A stretch of 64,000 nucleotides of DNA from G963665925 sp963676345 (GCA_963676345.2 CAXXTS010000005.1:682001-746000); one strand, 5' to 3'; numbered from the stretch's first letter, positions 33,904 to 43,875 are shown. Numbers and translations are program-made. The notes: generated from the sequence alone by a model not told the origin.

Positions 33904-34707
33904 TTAGTCAGGCACATCTCCGATTTCACTATTTGACGCTGGTGGACGGTATTTTCGTGGCTTAAAGCGACGGTCATTTTCAAGACAGTTAAGCTCACGA
34001 ACCATTTCATCAATATCATGATTGTGTTTTCCGTATTCATCAGGACGGGCACTGTTTCCACCGTATTTGTAATACTTGGACTTGTTTTTGTCAGCAAGTG
34101 AAAAAGCAGTTTCGCCGGATTTTGACTTGTGTTTAACATTGGCACCGCGTTCTAGCAGTTCTCTTATAGCAAAAATACGCATCCTTTCTGATGCGCAAAG
34201 CAGAGGGGTCATGCCTTGGTGGTCTACAGGATCAATGGTATAGGCTTTATCTGCAACACATTTAAGTGTTTTCAAGTCAGTATGCATGGCAGCGTGGTGC
34301 AGGGGTGTTTTGCCCTCATTGTCCTCACTGAGTACATCGGCACCCGAGTCCATTAGAAAATTGCTTAAGTCAGTGCTGTATGAGCGCGATACTGCATAGG
34401 CCAGGGCAGTCTTGCCATCTGATGGGGCCTTGCTGTCAACACGAATGCCTGTTGTTATGGCTTTTTTAGCTACATCGAGAAAGCTTGTGTCTTTTCTTTT
34501 GGCCCCATGGGGCTCCATACAGGCAAGCATAAGAATGTTTCTGCCTTCAGGGTCCGTATAAAGCTGTTTACGCGCATCAAGCGCTGTCATCAGTTCGTGA
34601 ATCTTTGCCTGATTTTCACTGTATCTGAACTTAGACATTTTCCTTTTATAAAGTATGAACTGAATAATCGCAATAAAAACAAGCGTTATAAAAAGGATTC
34701 CTCCCAT
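33904..34707 (-). CDS. membrane-anchored ankyrin-repeat protein
   Basis: Protein of 267 residues. One N-terminal TM segment (about residues 3-19) is followed by ankyrin repeats: GRNILMLACM (about residue 55), GKTALAYAVSRSY..FLMDSGADV, GKTPLHHAAM..LKCVADKA and GMTPLLCASE..ELLERGANV, then a Lys/Arg/Pro-rich tail. Ankyrin repeats mediate protein binding; partners are probably the neighbouring membrane proteins (inference). The AAGGAGG site lies in the 21-nt gap after the zinc-ribbon gene, so both are in one operon. Confidence 0.82.
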   Translation of the reverse strand: MGGILFITLVFIAIIQFILYKRKMSKFRYSENQAKIHELMTALDARKQLYTDPEGRNILMLACMEPHGAKRKDTSFLDVAKKAITTGIRVDSKAPSDGKTALAYAVSRSYSTDLSNFLMDSGADVLSEDNEGKTPLHHAAMHTDLKTLKCVADKAYTIDPVDHQGMTPLLCASERMRIFAIRELLERGANVKHKSKSGETAFSLADKNKSKYYKYGGNSARPDEYGKHNHDIDEMVRELNCLENDRRFKPRKYRPPASNSEIGDVPD

Positions 34708-34728
34708 AATCGATCGCCTCCTTAAAGT

Positions 34729-35229
34729 TTATTGTTGGATAGATGTGCCGCAGTTTCCGCAGAATTTGGAGTTGGGTTCAAGAGCCGTCCCGCAATTTGA
34801 ACAAAATCTTGCTATGGGTTCATGTGTATCAGGGGTCTCTTTGGCGGCATTACTCTGAACGGGCATTTCATAAGCGGGTTCAGAAGGTCTGTCTTTAAGG
34901 GTTAGAGTATAGTAGTTGCTTTCAAGTGACAGGCTGCGTCTATTAAGCTTGAAGAGTACGATGTTAATAATAATAAACACAATATTGAGTACAGCAGCGG
35001 AAACGCCGTCTTCGCCACTATAGATGTAGATGGCAAATAATACGAGTGCAGTTAATAGCCCAAGGCCCAAAATAAGCAAACACCCTCGTTTATTTCCTTT
35101 TTCGTATTGCGCTTTGATTTGAGCGAGTTCTTCTTCTGTGTGCATTTCTTCAAAATCAGGATGACAGGTTTTGCAGTAAAATTCATCTTTTTTGATTTCT
35201 TTGCCACAATCAGGACAAAATCTTTTCAT
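34729..35229 (-). CDS. membrane protein with N- and C-terminal zinc ribbons
   Basis: Protein of 166 residues. The N-terminal ribbon is FCPDCGKEIKKDEFYCKTC (Cys 5, 8, 19, 22). Two TM segments follow (about residues 50-67 and 77-92). The C-terminal ribbon is FCSNCGTALEPNSKFCGNCG (about residues 142-161). With two TM segments, both ribbons should face the same, cytoplasmic side. The C-terminal ribbon closely resembles the ribbon at the N-terminus of the divergent peptidase gene at 35330. Function unknown. It is first gene of the minus-strand operon. Confidence 0.8.
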   Translation of the reverse strand: MKRFCPDCGKEIKKDEFYCKTCHPDFEEMHTEEELAQIKAQYEKGNKRGCLLILGLGLLTALVLFAIYIYSGEDGVSAAVLNIVFIIINIVLFKLNRRSLSLESNYYTLTLKDRPSEPAYEMPVQSNAAKETPDTHEPIARFCSNCGTALEPNSKFCGNCGTSIQQ

Positions 35230-35329
35230 ATGACCTCCCTATTTTTAATATCCCATAGATACCCTTATTTAATAATTATAAAAAAAATGTGATAAAATGA
35301 GAAGTGAAATCTAAAGATGGAGGGATGTT

Positions 35330-37666
35330 ATGGGGGAAATGAAATTCTGTGTGCATTGCGGGGAAAAGCTGGAAGCCGGTTCAAAGTTTTGTGGAAACTG
35401 CGGATCTGCGGTGAAGGGAACCATTCAGCAAGCACCGGAAAGCACCATAGATGATGAAAGGGTAAAGTACAAAACTGAGTTCAATGAAAAGAGTGCGAAG
35501 TACGCAGAGCCTGCTGAACCAGAGGTTCAAAGCAGTGGTGGGACTGGATTCGAAGAACCAAGCGGTATGAAAAGCAAAAGGCGACGCAAGAAAAAAAGAA
35601 AAGACAAGGTGAAGAAAAAGGGCGGATGTCTCAGCAAGATTTTAAAGGGTATTGGCGTCCTAATCCTCCTCTTCATTATGCTGGTAATCTTTTTACCGGA
35701 CCCAGAACCAGTTGATGTAGGGTCTGATTTAAAACTTATTGGCGAGGATGAAAATACGGTCGCAGTCAATGCTCATTCGGGTGACTCAGTACCAGATGAT
35801 ATAGATATTGAACAACCGACAGCGGGAAATGATGACGCACCGCGTCTAGCTTCTTTACAAAAGGCATATACCTTCATGGTGTTTTTAAATGGAACCAATC
35901 TTGAGTCCGGGGCGGGTTATGCAACTACAGACTTAGCTGAAATGGCGAGTGTTGGATCGTCTGATCAAGTAAATATAGTGGTTGAAACAGGTGGAACAGC
36001 GTCTTGGTACAATGACATTGTTGACCCATCCCAAAGTCAGCGTTACCTCGTCAAAAAAGACGGGCTTGAACTGCAATCTAATTTGGGACTTAGAAATATA
36101 GGAGATTCACAAACACTGACAGACTTCATCGTATGGTCAGTTAACAATTATCCTGCAGAAAAATATGTACTGGACTTATGGAATCATGGCGGAGGTCCGC
36201 TTTATGGATACGGATCAGATGATAATTTTATGCTTGGTTCAGGCGATGATGCCTATGGCGATTATCTAAGCATGGCAGAAATTCGAGAGGCGCTGTCTGA
36301 TGCTTATGATCAGACAGGCGTACGATTCGAAGTCCTTGGTTTTGATGCCTGTCTTATGGCAACGGTTGAAGTTGCTGATATGGCGGGGCAATATGCCAAT
36401 TTTCTGGTGGCTTCTCAGGAAGAAGAACCGGGCCACGGCTGGAACTACAATGGCATTTTTTCAGAGCTGGTTTCCAACCCGCAAATGGATGGCGCCCAGC
36501 TGGGGCGTGTCATTGCTGATGCCTATAAACTTCAAGCAGAAGAATATGGTAAGGAAAAGCTGATAACCCTTTCTGTTATTGACTTATCCTATATATATGA
36601 TGTGGTTATTGCACTTGAAAATCTCTCAGTGGATTTTATAATCAATATGGATGACATCAGCACGTTCAATGCCATATCAGACAGTCGAAACAACATTGAG
36701 TCCTATGGCCGTAATAATTTCTTTTCTGGATATACAGAGCTGGTTGATCTTTATGATTTTGCAAGACAAATTACAGGTCCTCAGCAGGCACTTGCTGACG
36801 AGCTAACCGCAGCAATGGATCAGGCTGTAGTCTATAAAGTTGAAGGATCTAAAAGAGGGTTTACAGGTGGACTTTCAATCTTTTTCCCATATTGGGACAA
36901 GGATAATTTGAGATACAACCTGGAAACCTATAGCGCCATTAACGGTATTGATACTTATGAAGGCTTCCTTGAAAGCTACAGTGGCATTATGGAAGGTGAT
37001 ACACGCGCCGCAGTATTTGAAACCAGAGAGCCACAGGAAATTGAGAGCGATGTCTTCTCAGTTGTTATTGCTGAAGAAGATGCAATGAACATTGCAAGCA
37101 TTTACAATTACCTAGGTCTTATCCTTGATGAAGATATGACAGCAGTCATGACACTGGGGATGGACACAAATGTGAATTATGACCCATATACGGGTGTTGT
37201 TACAGATAATTTTTCTGGCTACTGGACTGCATTAAATGGAAATATTATAAGCTTGAATGTGGTTGAAGATACAGCGGACTATAACATGTATAATATTCCG
37301 GCTTACATCAATGGACAGCGCTGCGATATTGTAGGCATGTGGACCTTCGATGATTCCTTTGAAGAAGGGGGCTACTATGAGGTTATTGGTGCCTGGGCAG
37401 TTTCTGAAGATGCAGGCATCATGGCTCAAAAGGACTTTTTCGAACTTGAAATGGGCGATGTTGTTGAACCCATATTTGAAGTGCTGGACAGTGATACCTA
37501 TGAGAAGATTGAAATTTCAAGTGATCCGTTTACGATCGCAGAAGCACCTTATCTAGACTATATTGAGCTTCCGACAGGGGAAACGTATCTGTATGGCTTC
37601 TATATTATCGATTATGCTCAAAATGGTGAATTTTCAGGGTTTGAAATATTCGATTATGTAGATTAA
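35330..37666 (+). CDS. clostripain-family (C11) peptidase with zinc ribbon and membrane anchor
   Basis: Protein of 778 residues. A zinc ribbon sits at the N-terminus (Cys 7, 10, 21, 24), then an acidic linker, a Lys/Arg-rich stretch (about residues 80-100), one TM segment (about 103-122) and a long C11 domain. The catalytic His is in NHGGG (about residue 285) and the Cys in GFDACLMA (about residue 341), with the ~56-residue spacing typical of C11. The basic stretch before the TM predicts ribbon inside, peptidase outside. C11 enzymes cut after Arg/Lys, often after self-cleavage. The rest (about 550-778) is of unknown fold. The ribosome binding site is GGAGG. Confidence 0.85.
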   Translation: MGEMKFCVHCGEKLEAGSKFCGNCGSAVKGTIQQAPESTIDDERVKYKTEFNEKSAKYAEPAEPEVQSSGGTGFEEPSGMKSKRRRKKKRKDKVKKKGGCLSKILKGIGVLILLFIMLVIFLPDPEPVDVGSDLKLIGEDENTVAVNAHSGDSVPDDIDIEQPTAGNDDAPRLASLQKAYTFMVFLNGTNLESGAGYATTDLAEMASVGSSDQVNIVVETGGTASWYNDIVDPSQSQRYLVKKDGLELQSNLGLRNIGDSQTLTDFIVWSVNNYPAEKYVLDLWNHGGGPLYGYGSDDNFMLGSGDDAYGDYLSMAEIREALSDAYDQTGVRFEVLGFDACLMATVEVADMAGQYANFLVASQEEEPGHGWNYNGIFSELVSNPQMDGAQLGRVIADAYKLQAEEYGKEKLITLSVIDLSYIYDVVIALENLSVDFIINMDDISTFNAISDSRNNIESYGRNNFFSGYTELVDLYDFARQITGPQQALADELTAAMDQAVVYKVEGSKRGFTGGLSIFFPYWDKDNLRYNLETYSAINGIDTYEGFLESYSGIMEGDTRAAVFETREPQEIESDVFSVVIAEEDAMNIASIYNYLGLILDEDMTAVMTLGMDTNVNYDPYTGVVTDNFSGYWTALNGNIISLNVVEDTADYNMYNIPAYINGQRCDIVGMWTFDDSFEEGGYYEVIGAWAVSEDAGIMAQKDFFELEMGDVVEPIFEVLDSDTYEKIEISSDPFTIAEAPYLDYIELPTGETYLYGFYIIDYAQNGEFSGFEIFDYVD

Positions 37667-37742
37667 TAAGTCTTGGCACATAGAATCAAAAGATGAGGAT
37701 GCTCATTTTAAGTCGCAAAAATACTTAAGTCATATTTACTAT

Positions 37743-37780
37743 AAAAGACTCTGGTTTGATTACACAACCAGAGTCTTTTA
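37743..37780. terminator. bidirectional terminator between the C11 peptidase and hutD-like gene
   Basis: AAAAGACTCTGGTT at 37743-37756 pairs exactly with AACCAGAGTCTTTT at 37766-37779; A- and T-runs at both ends let it work on both strands. Confidence 0.92.
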
Positions 37781-37858
37781 TAATTTCTATTTTGGGAGAG
37801 GCTGAATTGATTAAGCGTATACAAGCCAAATGATTAAGTACAGAAAACACCATAAGGA

Positions 37859-38461
37859 TTATAAGCGTATTTCAATGATGCATATGCTTGCATGTTCAGC
37901 TTGTGTATGAATATCAATCCCGTTAAAATCTGTATCTGTAGTCAGCAACAGCAATTCACCTGTTTCAAGGGTTGCAGACCATTTATCAAAGGAGGCCTCA
38001 AGTGGGGCATTGGCAGCATATATACCCAAGGTGCGTTTGGAAGACAGGTCTGTTAGCGCTTCGAACTGAACTGCGCAGTGACCTGAAAAACGTTTGGTTC
38101 TAAGTATACCTTGCGTACCGCGACTGAGCATTAAGTTGAAGTCCGTAACTTGCCCATAACTTATGGTTTCCCATGCGCCGTCAAATCGGTCAACTTCAAA
38201 TGGGTCAAGTGTCACGGTGTGGTAGTTTTTATGCTCAAGTTTTAATGTGCCGCAAAGGGTCGTAATATAGCGCAATATGCCAGGCAAAGACGTAAAGGTC
38301 GATACATCCGTTTCTACAGTTGCAGAGCTGACACGCCATTTGAAGTCGCGTTTACTATACTCACTCCCCTTAGGGTATATCGCGAGTTGTGTGGTTGTTC
38401 CGCCTGACCAGGTACGGGTCGTTAGTGTGTCCTTTTTTATGTGTTCAAATTGTATACTCAT
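37859..38461 (-). CDS. HutD/Ves-family protein
   Basis: Bicupin protein of 200 residues with the family signature TRTWSGGTTTQLAIYP (about residues 15-30), RDFKWRVSSATVE and FTSLPGILRYITTLCG. HutD is found with histidine-utilisation genes in proteobacteria and Ves with cold stress, but its biochemical role is unclear. No hut genes are visible here, so it is an orphan. The gene is monocistronic, with AAAGG upstream of the ATG. Confidence 0.87.
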   Translation of the reverse strand: MSIQFEHIKKDTLTTRTWSGGTTTQLAIYPKGSEYSKRDFKWRVSSATVETDVSTFTSLPGILRYITTLCGTLKLEHKNYHTVTLDPFEVDRFDGAWETISYGQVTDFNLMLSRGTQGILRTKRFSGHCAVQFEALTDLSSKRTLGIYAANAPLEASFDKWSATLETGELLLLTTDTDFNGIDIHTQAEHASICIIEIRL

Positions 38462-38765
38462 GGGATCATACCTTTCGAAGTCTGTTTGAATAAATGCCTT
38501 TAAATACCTTTCTTAGTTTTATGATACCCATAGTTTATCTATAAAAGGTCAATGAGGATTTACAGATTGTTGAGATGTTAAATGTTTATGATTCTTAAGA
38601 ATGGAAAGATGCTTTATCCGAAACCGGTTGAAGCATTTATGAAAATAATTGAGCGAGAGCGATTTTGATTTGATATCGATTTAGAACATGAGCTCTTTAA
38701 TCTTATAAAAGCAGGTGGTGCCCTATTTGCCTTATTTTGGGTTACTTAGAATCTAAGAAGCGCAA
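38462..38765. other. 304-nt intergenic gap
   Basis: This holds the upstream region of the hutD-like gene (minus strand) and the 3' flank of the regulator at 38766. A 26-codon reading frame from ATG 38588 ends in TGA and continues in frame for about 27 more codons; it resembles no family I know. No terminator, repeat or RNA was recognised. Confidence 0.6.
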
Positions 38766-40583
38766 TTAATCCTTTTGCAAATCCATAATTTCGAGTGCCA
38801 ACTGTATTTTAAGACGGTCGTAATAGTCTTGAAGAGACAGCTTAAGTATTTCTGAAATACGTCCCAGTCGGTAATTGAGAGAATTTCCATGAATATGAAG
38901 CTGATCCTTTGTATAGGTCCAGTTCCCATTGCTTCTAATATATACGCGTAGTGTCTCTAAAAAGTCGCCCTTTGATTTTCGGTCATACTGGATAAGGGCG
39001 CCAAGAACCCGTTCTAGAAATGTGTCGAGTGTGCTTCTTTCGTTTTGAATAAGCAGGCTCTTTACTTCAAGATCCTCGAAAAAAAGATAGGGCTTTTCTT
39101 TCCTAATTGACGTCGTCAGATTAAGCGCGTATTCTGCTTGGTCAAAGGCTTTTTTGAACCCTGTGGTATGCGTGATAATATCACTGATGCCAATGCGAAT
39201 TTCATCAGCTGCCGTATGTTTTAGAACAGACTGCCTTAGGACCGCAAGTGAAGACTCCAAAAAGTCTATGAGTTGATATCTTTGGTTTATGGGGCTTGTT
39301 TCAAGAATAAGAATAATTCGGTTGCGCCGAATAACTGAAACAGAACCGGGAAAGTTTTCAAGCAGTGCTGTATTAAACGAACGGTAAGCATAGGTCATAA
39401 TGCGTTTGAAAAGGCGTTTTCGGTCTTTTGTAAGAAGCTGCTGTTTAAAATCTATTATGCCAATGCGGTGACTTTTTTCAAAATCGAAGTTGTATTCCTG
39501 TGCGCTTTTGCTAATGTACTCACTCTTCTGATTGGAAATCAGCCCATCGAAAAAGTCTCCTTTAATGGATTGTTCCATATCAATGAGTTCGTAGTTTTTT
39601 AGAATTTCAAGTGCGATAGTGGTGGTGGCTTTTTCCATAGCAATGAAATTGATTTCTGAAAGCCTAGGGCTTGTAGCATGGACACATATCCAACCGAGTA
39701 GATCACCGTTAACCATGATTGGGAAGGCGTGGAGAAAGGTGTCATCGATCGTTAAAGTGTGGTAATAGGGTCTAAAAAGCAGTGATTTCTGGATTCTCTC
39801 AGATTTCAAGGCCAGCATGTAGCTGTCTTTTGATTGATGCTGAATATTACAAAAGACATCAAAATGGTAAATGGGTCTTTGAAGAATTTCTGATGCGGCA
39901 TTAATGATACCTGAGATGCTATTGCCTTTGAGGACCATATCCGTGAACTGATTATGAATATTAGTAGCAAATTCGTATTTGTTACGTTCTTCTTCAAGAA
40001 GTAAATTACTGCGTTCCAGCGCTTTACGCTGGAATTTTTCATTTTCATGATTACGTGCATTGATAATTGCAATGGTTGCCTGAACAGAAATGGCTTCAAG
40101 TACAGGGACGTCTGCATTCACAAGCTGGTCCTTACCCTTGAAATTATCTATAACAACAACCCCGATACAGTCGTCTTTTGATATAAGCGGACAACAAATA
40201 GACCCTTGTAGTGCACCCAGTCCAATATCATCTACAGGCAAAATGTTGGACAGATTCTGCATGCGTATGGTGGACATATATTGAGCGATTAGATCGGGTG
40301 TGTCTAAAAAGAGGGTTTTCTTTAATACAAATGCTGCCCCTGTCATAGATTCGCCAGGTTTCAAGTTGACTTCGTGTATAGAATCGTTAAAGCCTACAGC
40401 TACTTTGGGTTCGAGCAGCTGTTTAGATTCATTGAAAAGGAATATGACTCCAGTATCGCCGCCGGGAATAAGGTCTATACATTCTTGAAGCAGGAAGTTC
40501 AGAATATAGTCTACATCCTTGGTTGAATTTAGAAGGTTGCTGGCCTTGAGTATCCTATTCAGTTTTTCAGATGAAATGGTCAT
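38766..40583 (-). CDS. GAF-domain PucR/CdaR-type transcriptional regulator
   Basis: Protein of 605 residues: an N-terminal GAF domain (about residues 18-180), a coiled segment, a second GAF-like/purine-catabolism-type region, a degenerate GGDEF-like region (about 390-500) and a C-terminal PucR HTH_30 (about 545-602, DFLETLRVYIRSNGNWT...RLGRISEIL). Such regulators usually activate catabolic operons in response to a metabolite bound by GAF. It is divergent from the M20 amidohydrolase and AbgT genes, its probable targets; a palindrome lies in the shared 159-nt region. Confidence 0.87.
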   Translation of the reverse strand: MTISSEKLNRILKASNLLNSTKDVDYILNFLLQECIDLIPGGDTGVIFLFNESKQLLEPKVAVGFNDSIHEVNLKPGESMTGAAFVLKKTLFLDTPDLIAQYMSTIRMQNLSNILPVDDIGLGALQGSICCPLISKDDCIGVVVIDNFKGKDQLVNADVPVLEAISVQATIAIINARNHENEKFQRKALERSNLLLEEERNKYEFATNIHNQFTDMVLKGNSISGIINAASEILQRPIYHFDVFCNIQHQSKDSYMLALKSERIQKSLLFRPYYHTLTIDDTFLHAFPIMVNGDLLGWICVHATSPRLSEINFIAMEKATTTIALEILKNYELIDMEQSIKGDFFDGLISNQKSEYISKSAQEYNFDFEKSHRIGIIDFKQQLLTKDRKRLFKRIMTYAYRSFNTALLENFPGSVSVIRRNRIILILETSPINQRYQLIDFLESSLAVLRQSVLKHTAADEIRIGISDIITHTTGFKKAFDQAEYALNLTTSIRKEKPYLFFEDLEVKSLLIQNERSTLDTFLERVLGALIQYDRKSKGDFLETLRVYIRSNGNWTYTKDQLHIHGNSLNYRLGRISEILKLSLQDYYDRLKIQLALEIMDLQKD

Positions 40584-40650
40584 TTTCTCACCTCGTTTTT
40601 AATAATTATACATAGTAGCACGAAAATATACAAAACATATTTGGGGTTAA

Positions 40651-40677
40651 CACCATAGTTTGTGATGAATTATGGTG
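40651..40677. promoter_or_regulatory. CACCATA-N13-TATGGTG palindrome between divergent genes
   Basis: CACCATA at 40651-40657 and TATGGTG at 40671-40677 are exact inverted repeats in the region between the PucR-type regulator and the amidohydrolase. Candidate operator for that regulator. Confidence 0.55.
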
Positions 40678-40742
40678 CTAGAATATGAAACAATAGAAAA
40701 TTCGAATAATTTAGTATGTTCATATCAAACATGGAGGAAATC

Positions 40743-41925
40743 ATGAACGATCAAATTCAGCTTAAAGCCAACCATATTCAAGAAGAACTTGTTAAAATTC
40801 GTAGAGAAATTCACGCAAACCCTGAGTTAGGATTGCAGGAGCATAAGACCGCAGCGCTTGTTGCAGATAAACTTAAGCAGTTGGGACTTGAAGTACAAAC
40901 GGGCGTAGGGGAAACCGGTGTTGTTGGTATTTTAAAAGGGACAGATGCAGGTAAGACACTGCTTATTCGCGCTGACATGGACTGTCTAGCGATGGAGGAA
41001 CTAAATGATGTGCCTTATAAGTCACAGATCCCTGGACAAATGCACGCCTGCGGACATGATGCACACACCACTTGGGTTCTTGGTTCAGCAATGATCCTCA
41101 GTGAGCTGAGGGATACATTCAAGGGGACCATAAAATTTGTATTCCAACCTGCAGAAGAAGGTCAAGGTGGGGCAAAACGTATGATCGATGATGGTGTGCT
41201 CGAAAATCCAAAGGTCGATGCAGCCATTGGAGCACACGTTTGGCCAAGTGTTGAAGCGGGAAAAATTGGGGTTAAATACAATTCAATGATGGCAGCGCCA
41301 GATATGTTTCACTTGAATATTCGAGGAAAGGGCGGACACGGTGCAGAGCCGCATAACTCGATTGATCCGATTTCAATAGGGTGTCAAGTGTATTCAGCAC
41401 TTCAGACCATTGTCAGCAGAAAAATTAACCCTGTTGATTCAGCTGTGCTTTCAGTAACACAGTTTCATGGGGGTTCAGCCCATAATGTCATTCCAAATGA
41501 AGTAAAGCTAACAGGTACAGTACGTACGCTTTTACCTGAAACAAGAGAGAACATGCCAAAAATGATGGAACAAATCATTGGGGGCATTGTTTCAGCGAAT
41601 GGTGGAACGTATGATTTGGAATACATTCCTTATTATCCGCCGGTTATAAATGATACGGACATGACGCACATTGTTAAGCATTCAGCTGCAGAAATTCTTG
41701 GGGAGGAAAAATGTAGTTGAAATGCCAGACCCAACAATGGGTGGGGAAGATTTTTCATATTTTCTTCAGGAAGTGCCGGGCTCATTTTTCGTTGTAGGAA
41801 CATATAACGAAAGCAAAGGGTTGACACGCGCGCTTCATAATCCGTATTTTGATATAGATGAGTCAATTTTGAGTAAAGCATCAGCGGTACTCACAAGATG
41901 TGCACTAAAATACTTGAAAGAATAA
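40743..41925 (+). pseudogene. M20-family amidohydrolase (peptidase/aminoacylase), interrupted by a one-base frameshift
   Basis: Zinc-dependent M20 amidohydrolase of the AbgA/HipO/aminoacylase group. The first 325 residues are intact, with RADMDCLAMEE and the metal motif HACGHDAH. Frame 1 then ends GEEKCS-stop at 41720, while the next frame continues the family C-terminus (VVEMPDPTMGGEDFSYFLQE). Removing one A from the AAAAA run at 41707-41711 restores GEENVVEM and an intact protein of about 393 residues. It may be a real lesion or a homopolymer error. ATG 40743 follows GGAGG by 6 nt; ATG 40716 is too early. Confidence 0.85.
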
Positions 41926-41942
41926 TTTAAGGAGGGGTTCAT

Positions 41943-43496
41943 ATGAGTGTATCACCTATTAAGAAGAAGAGGGAAGAGGGTCCACAAAAACCAACGACGA
42001 GAATCGATGCGTTTTTAAACTGGATTGAAAGAGTAGGCAACAGGTTGCCTGAGCCACTGACACTCTTTGTGTGGCTAGCGGCAGCAGCAATTATCATATC
42101 ATTTATAGGGTCAATATCTGGTGTTTCTGCAGTGCATCCGCTTTCGGGGGAAACAGTAAAAGTTGTTAACCTCTTGTCAAAGGAAGGCATTCAGAAAATG
42201 CTCATGAATGCCGTATCAAACTTTTCATCCTTTGCACCGCTAGGTCTGGTTCTTGTAACCATCCTCGGCGTTGGTATTGCAGAAAAGACAGGCTTTTTCT
42301 CAGCACTGCTTCGAAAGAGTCTTGGAAATGTTCGAGGCGGTAAAATCGTAGCAATTGTAATATTTACATCTATTCTTGCAAACGCCGCTGCGGATACAGG
42401 TTTTATCGTTATGCCACCACTGGCAGCTATGCTCTTCGCAGCAGTAGGCATGAATCCTATTGTCGGCATGATGGCAGCATACGCAGCGGTAGCAGGCGGA
42501 TTTAGTGCCAACCTTCTTGTAAATTCACTAGATGTACTTATTGTAGGCTTTACACAATCGGCTTCAGAGCTGATTGATCCGAACTTTATAGTCAGCCCTG
42601 CAAGCAACTGGTATTTTCTTGTTTTTTCTACATTCACACTGACTTTTACGGCCACTTGGGTTACTGTAAAAATTGTAGCGCCGCGTATGGGTCTTGGCGA
42701 TTATGAAGTTGAAAAAATGGAAGAAGTGACACCGGAGGAGGTTAAAGGTCTGAAGGCAGCTGGTATTGCAACCCTAGCTTTCTTTGCGGTCTGTCTGCTT
42801 ATGGCTATTCCTGAAAGTGGACTGCTCAGAGAGCCTGGAACGGGATCTCTGCTTTCATTCAGTTCACCGCTTATGAAAGGACTTGTCGCTCTAATTACAC
42901 TCTTATTTTTTATCCCCGGCTACACATATGGTAAAGTTTCTGGAAAAATTAAGAGCGATAAGGACGTTACAGCAATGCTAGGTGAAGCCATGTCAGAAAT
43001 GGGTCCATATATTGTACTGGCTTTTGTTATTGCACAGTTTATCAATTACTTCAACTGGTCAAATCTGGGCATTATTATGGCAATAAAAGGAGCTGATTTC
43101 CTCAAGAGTCTTGGGGCACCAACACCTGTACTGCTGATTATGTTTGTTATTATTTCTTCTTTTATCAATTTATTTGTCGGAAGTGCCTCGGCAAAATGGG
43201 CAATACTCAGTCCGATTTTTGTGCCAATGTTCATGCTGCTCGGCTTCCACCCGGCACTGACTCAAATGGCATACAGAATTGGTGACTCGATTACAAATGT
43301 TATTACACCGCTCTTGCCATACTTTGCAATCCTTGTTGCATTTGCCAAGAAATATGACAAGAACATTGGCATGGGGACACTGATCGCCAACATGCTACCG
43401 TATTCCATTGCATTCTTTGTTATTTGGTCTATACAGCTGGTAGGCTGGTATATGCTGAATCTTCCACTTGGACCAGCATCGCCATTAATGCTTTAA
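41943..43496 (+). CDS. abgT: AbgT-family transporter (p-aminobenzoyl-glutamate type)
   Basis: Integral membrane protein of 517 residues with 11-13 predicted helices and family signatures RIDAFLNWIERVGNRLPEP (N-terminus), NAAADTGFIVMPPLAA and SASAKWAILSPIFVPM (about residue 415). AbgT proteins carry p-aminobenzoyl-glutamate, a folate breakdown product, and some export sulfonamides. It lies 17 nt after the amidohydrolase, which would hydrolyse the imported dipeptide-like substrate. The ribosome binding site is AAGGAGGGG. Confidence 0.92.
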   Translation: MSVSPIKKKREEGPQKPTTRIDAFLNWIERVGNRLPEPLTLFVWLAAAAIIISFIGSISGVSAVHPLSGETVKVVNLLSKEGIQKMLMNAVSNFSSFAPLGLVLVTILGVGIAEKTGFFSALLRKSLGNVRGGKIVAIVIFTSILANAAADTGFIVMPPLAAMLFAAVGMNPIVGMMAAYAAVAGGFSANLLVNSLDVLIVGFTQSASELIDPNFIVSPASNWYFLVFSTFTLTFTATWVTVKIVAPRMGLGDYEVEKMEEVTPEEVKGLKAAGIATLAFFAVCLLMAIPESGLLREPGTGSLLSFSSPLMKGLVALITLLFFIPGYTYGKVSGKIKSDKDVTAMLGEAMSEMGPYIVLAFVIAQFINYFNWSNLGIIMAIKGADFLKSLGAPTPVLLIMFVIISSFINLFVGSASAKWAILSPIFVPMFMLLGFHPALTQMAYRIGDSITNVITPLLPYFAILVAFAKKYDKNIGMGTLIANMLPYSIAFFVIWSIQLVGWYMLNLPLGPASPLML

Positions 43497-43674
43497 AAAG
43501 CGCTTAGTGTATGATGTGCAGCCGGAAGACATTTAACGTTCAGGGTAGAAATATATGACAAAAAGGCGTATACTTTAACTCGAAATATCATCCAATTCAA
43601 AAACAGGACGTAGCTGAGTGTGGATACATGGGTGAAAAAATCAGTAAGCGCTTTAAGACAGTAAAGGAGTCTAT

Positions 43675-43866
43675 ATGATTACCAAGTTAATGTCTCTTCT
43701 TGATATTGTAGAAGATCATCCTGAACGCGAAAGTATTATCAGAGCATATGATTCAGCTGCTGGTACATGTCTTCTATGTCAGAATCTGTTTGATCGTATT
43801 TCTGATATTGAAAAAGAGTATTCGATCGATTTAACAGAAATGGTTGACCGTTTAAATGCAAAATAA
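43675..43866 (+). CDS. small CxxC protein of unknown function
   Basis: Peptide of 63 residues with a single CLLC motif (about residues 32-35) and an acidic helical C-terminus. An AAAGGAG site 7 nt before the ATG and an intrinsic terminator right after the stop support it as a real gene. No family recognised; one CxxC pair could bind metal as a dimer. Confidence 0.65.
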   Translation: MITKLMSLLDIVEDHPERESIIRAYDSAAGTCLLCQNLFDRISDIEKEYSIDLTEMVDRLNAK

Positions 43867-43875
43867 GGTATGAAA

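Noticed and set aside
38588..38757. Two short in-frame segments separated by TGA (from ATG 38588)
   Set aside because: No ribosome binding site, no recognisable family and an internal stop; not strong enough to call a pseudogene or a selenocysteine gene.
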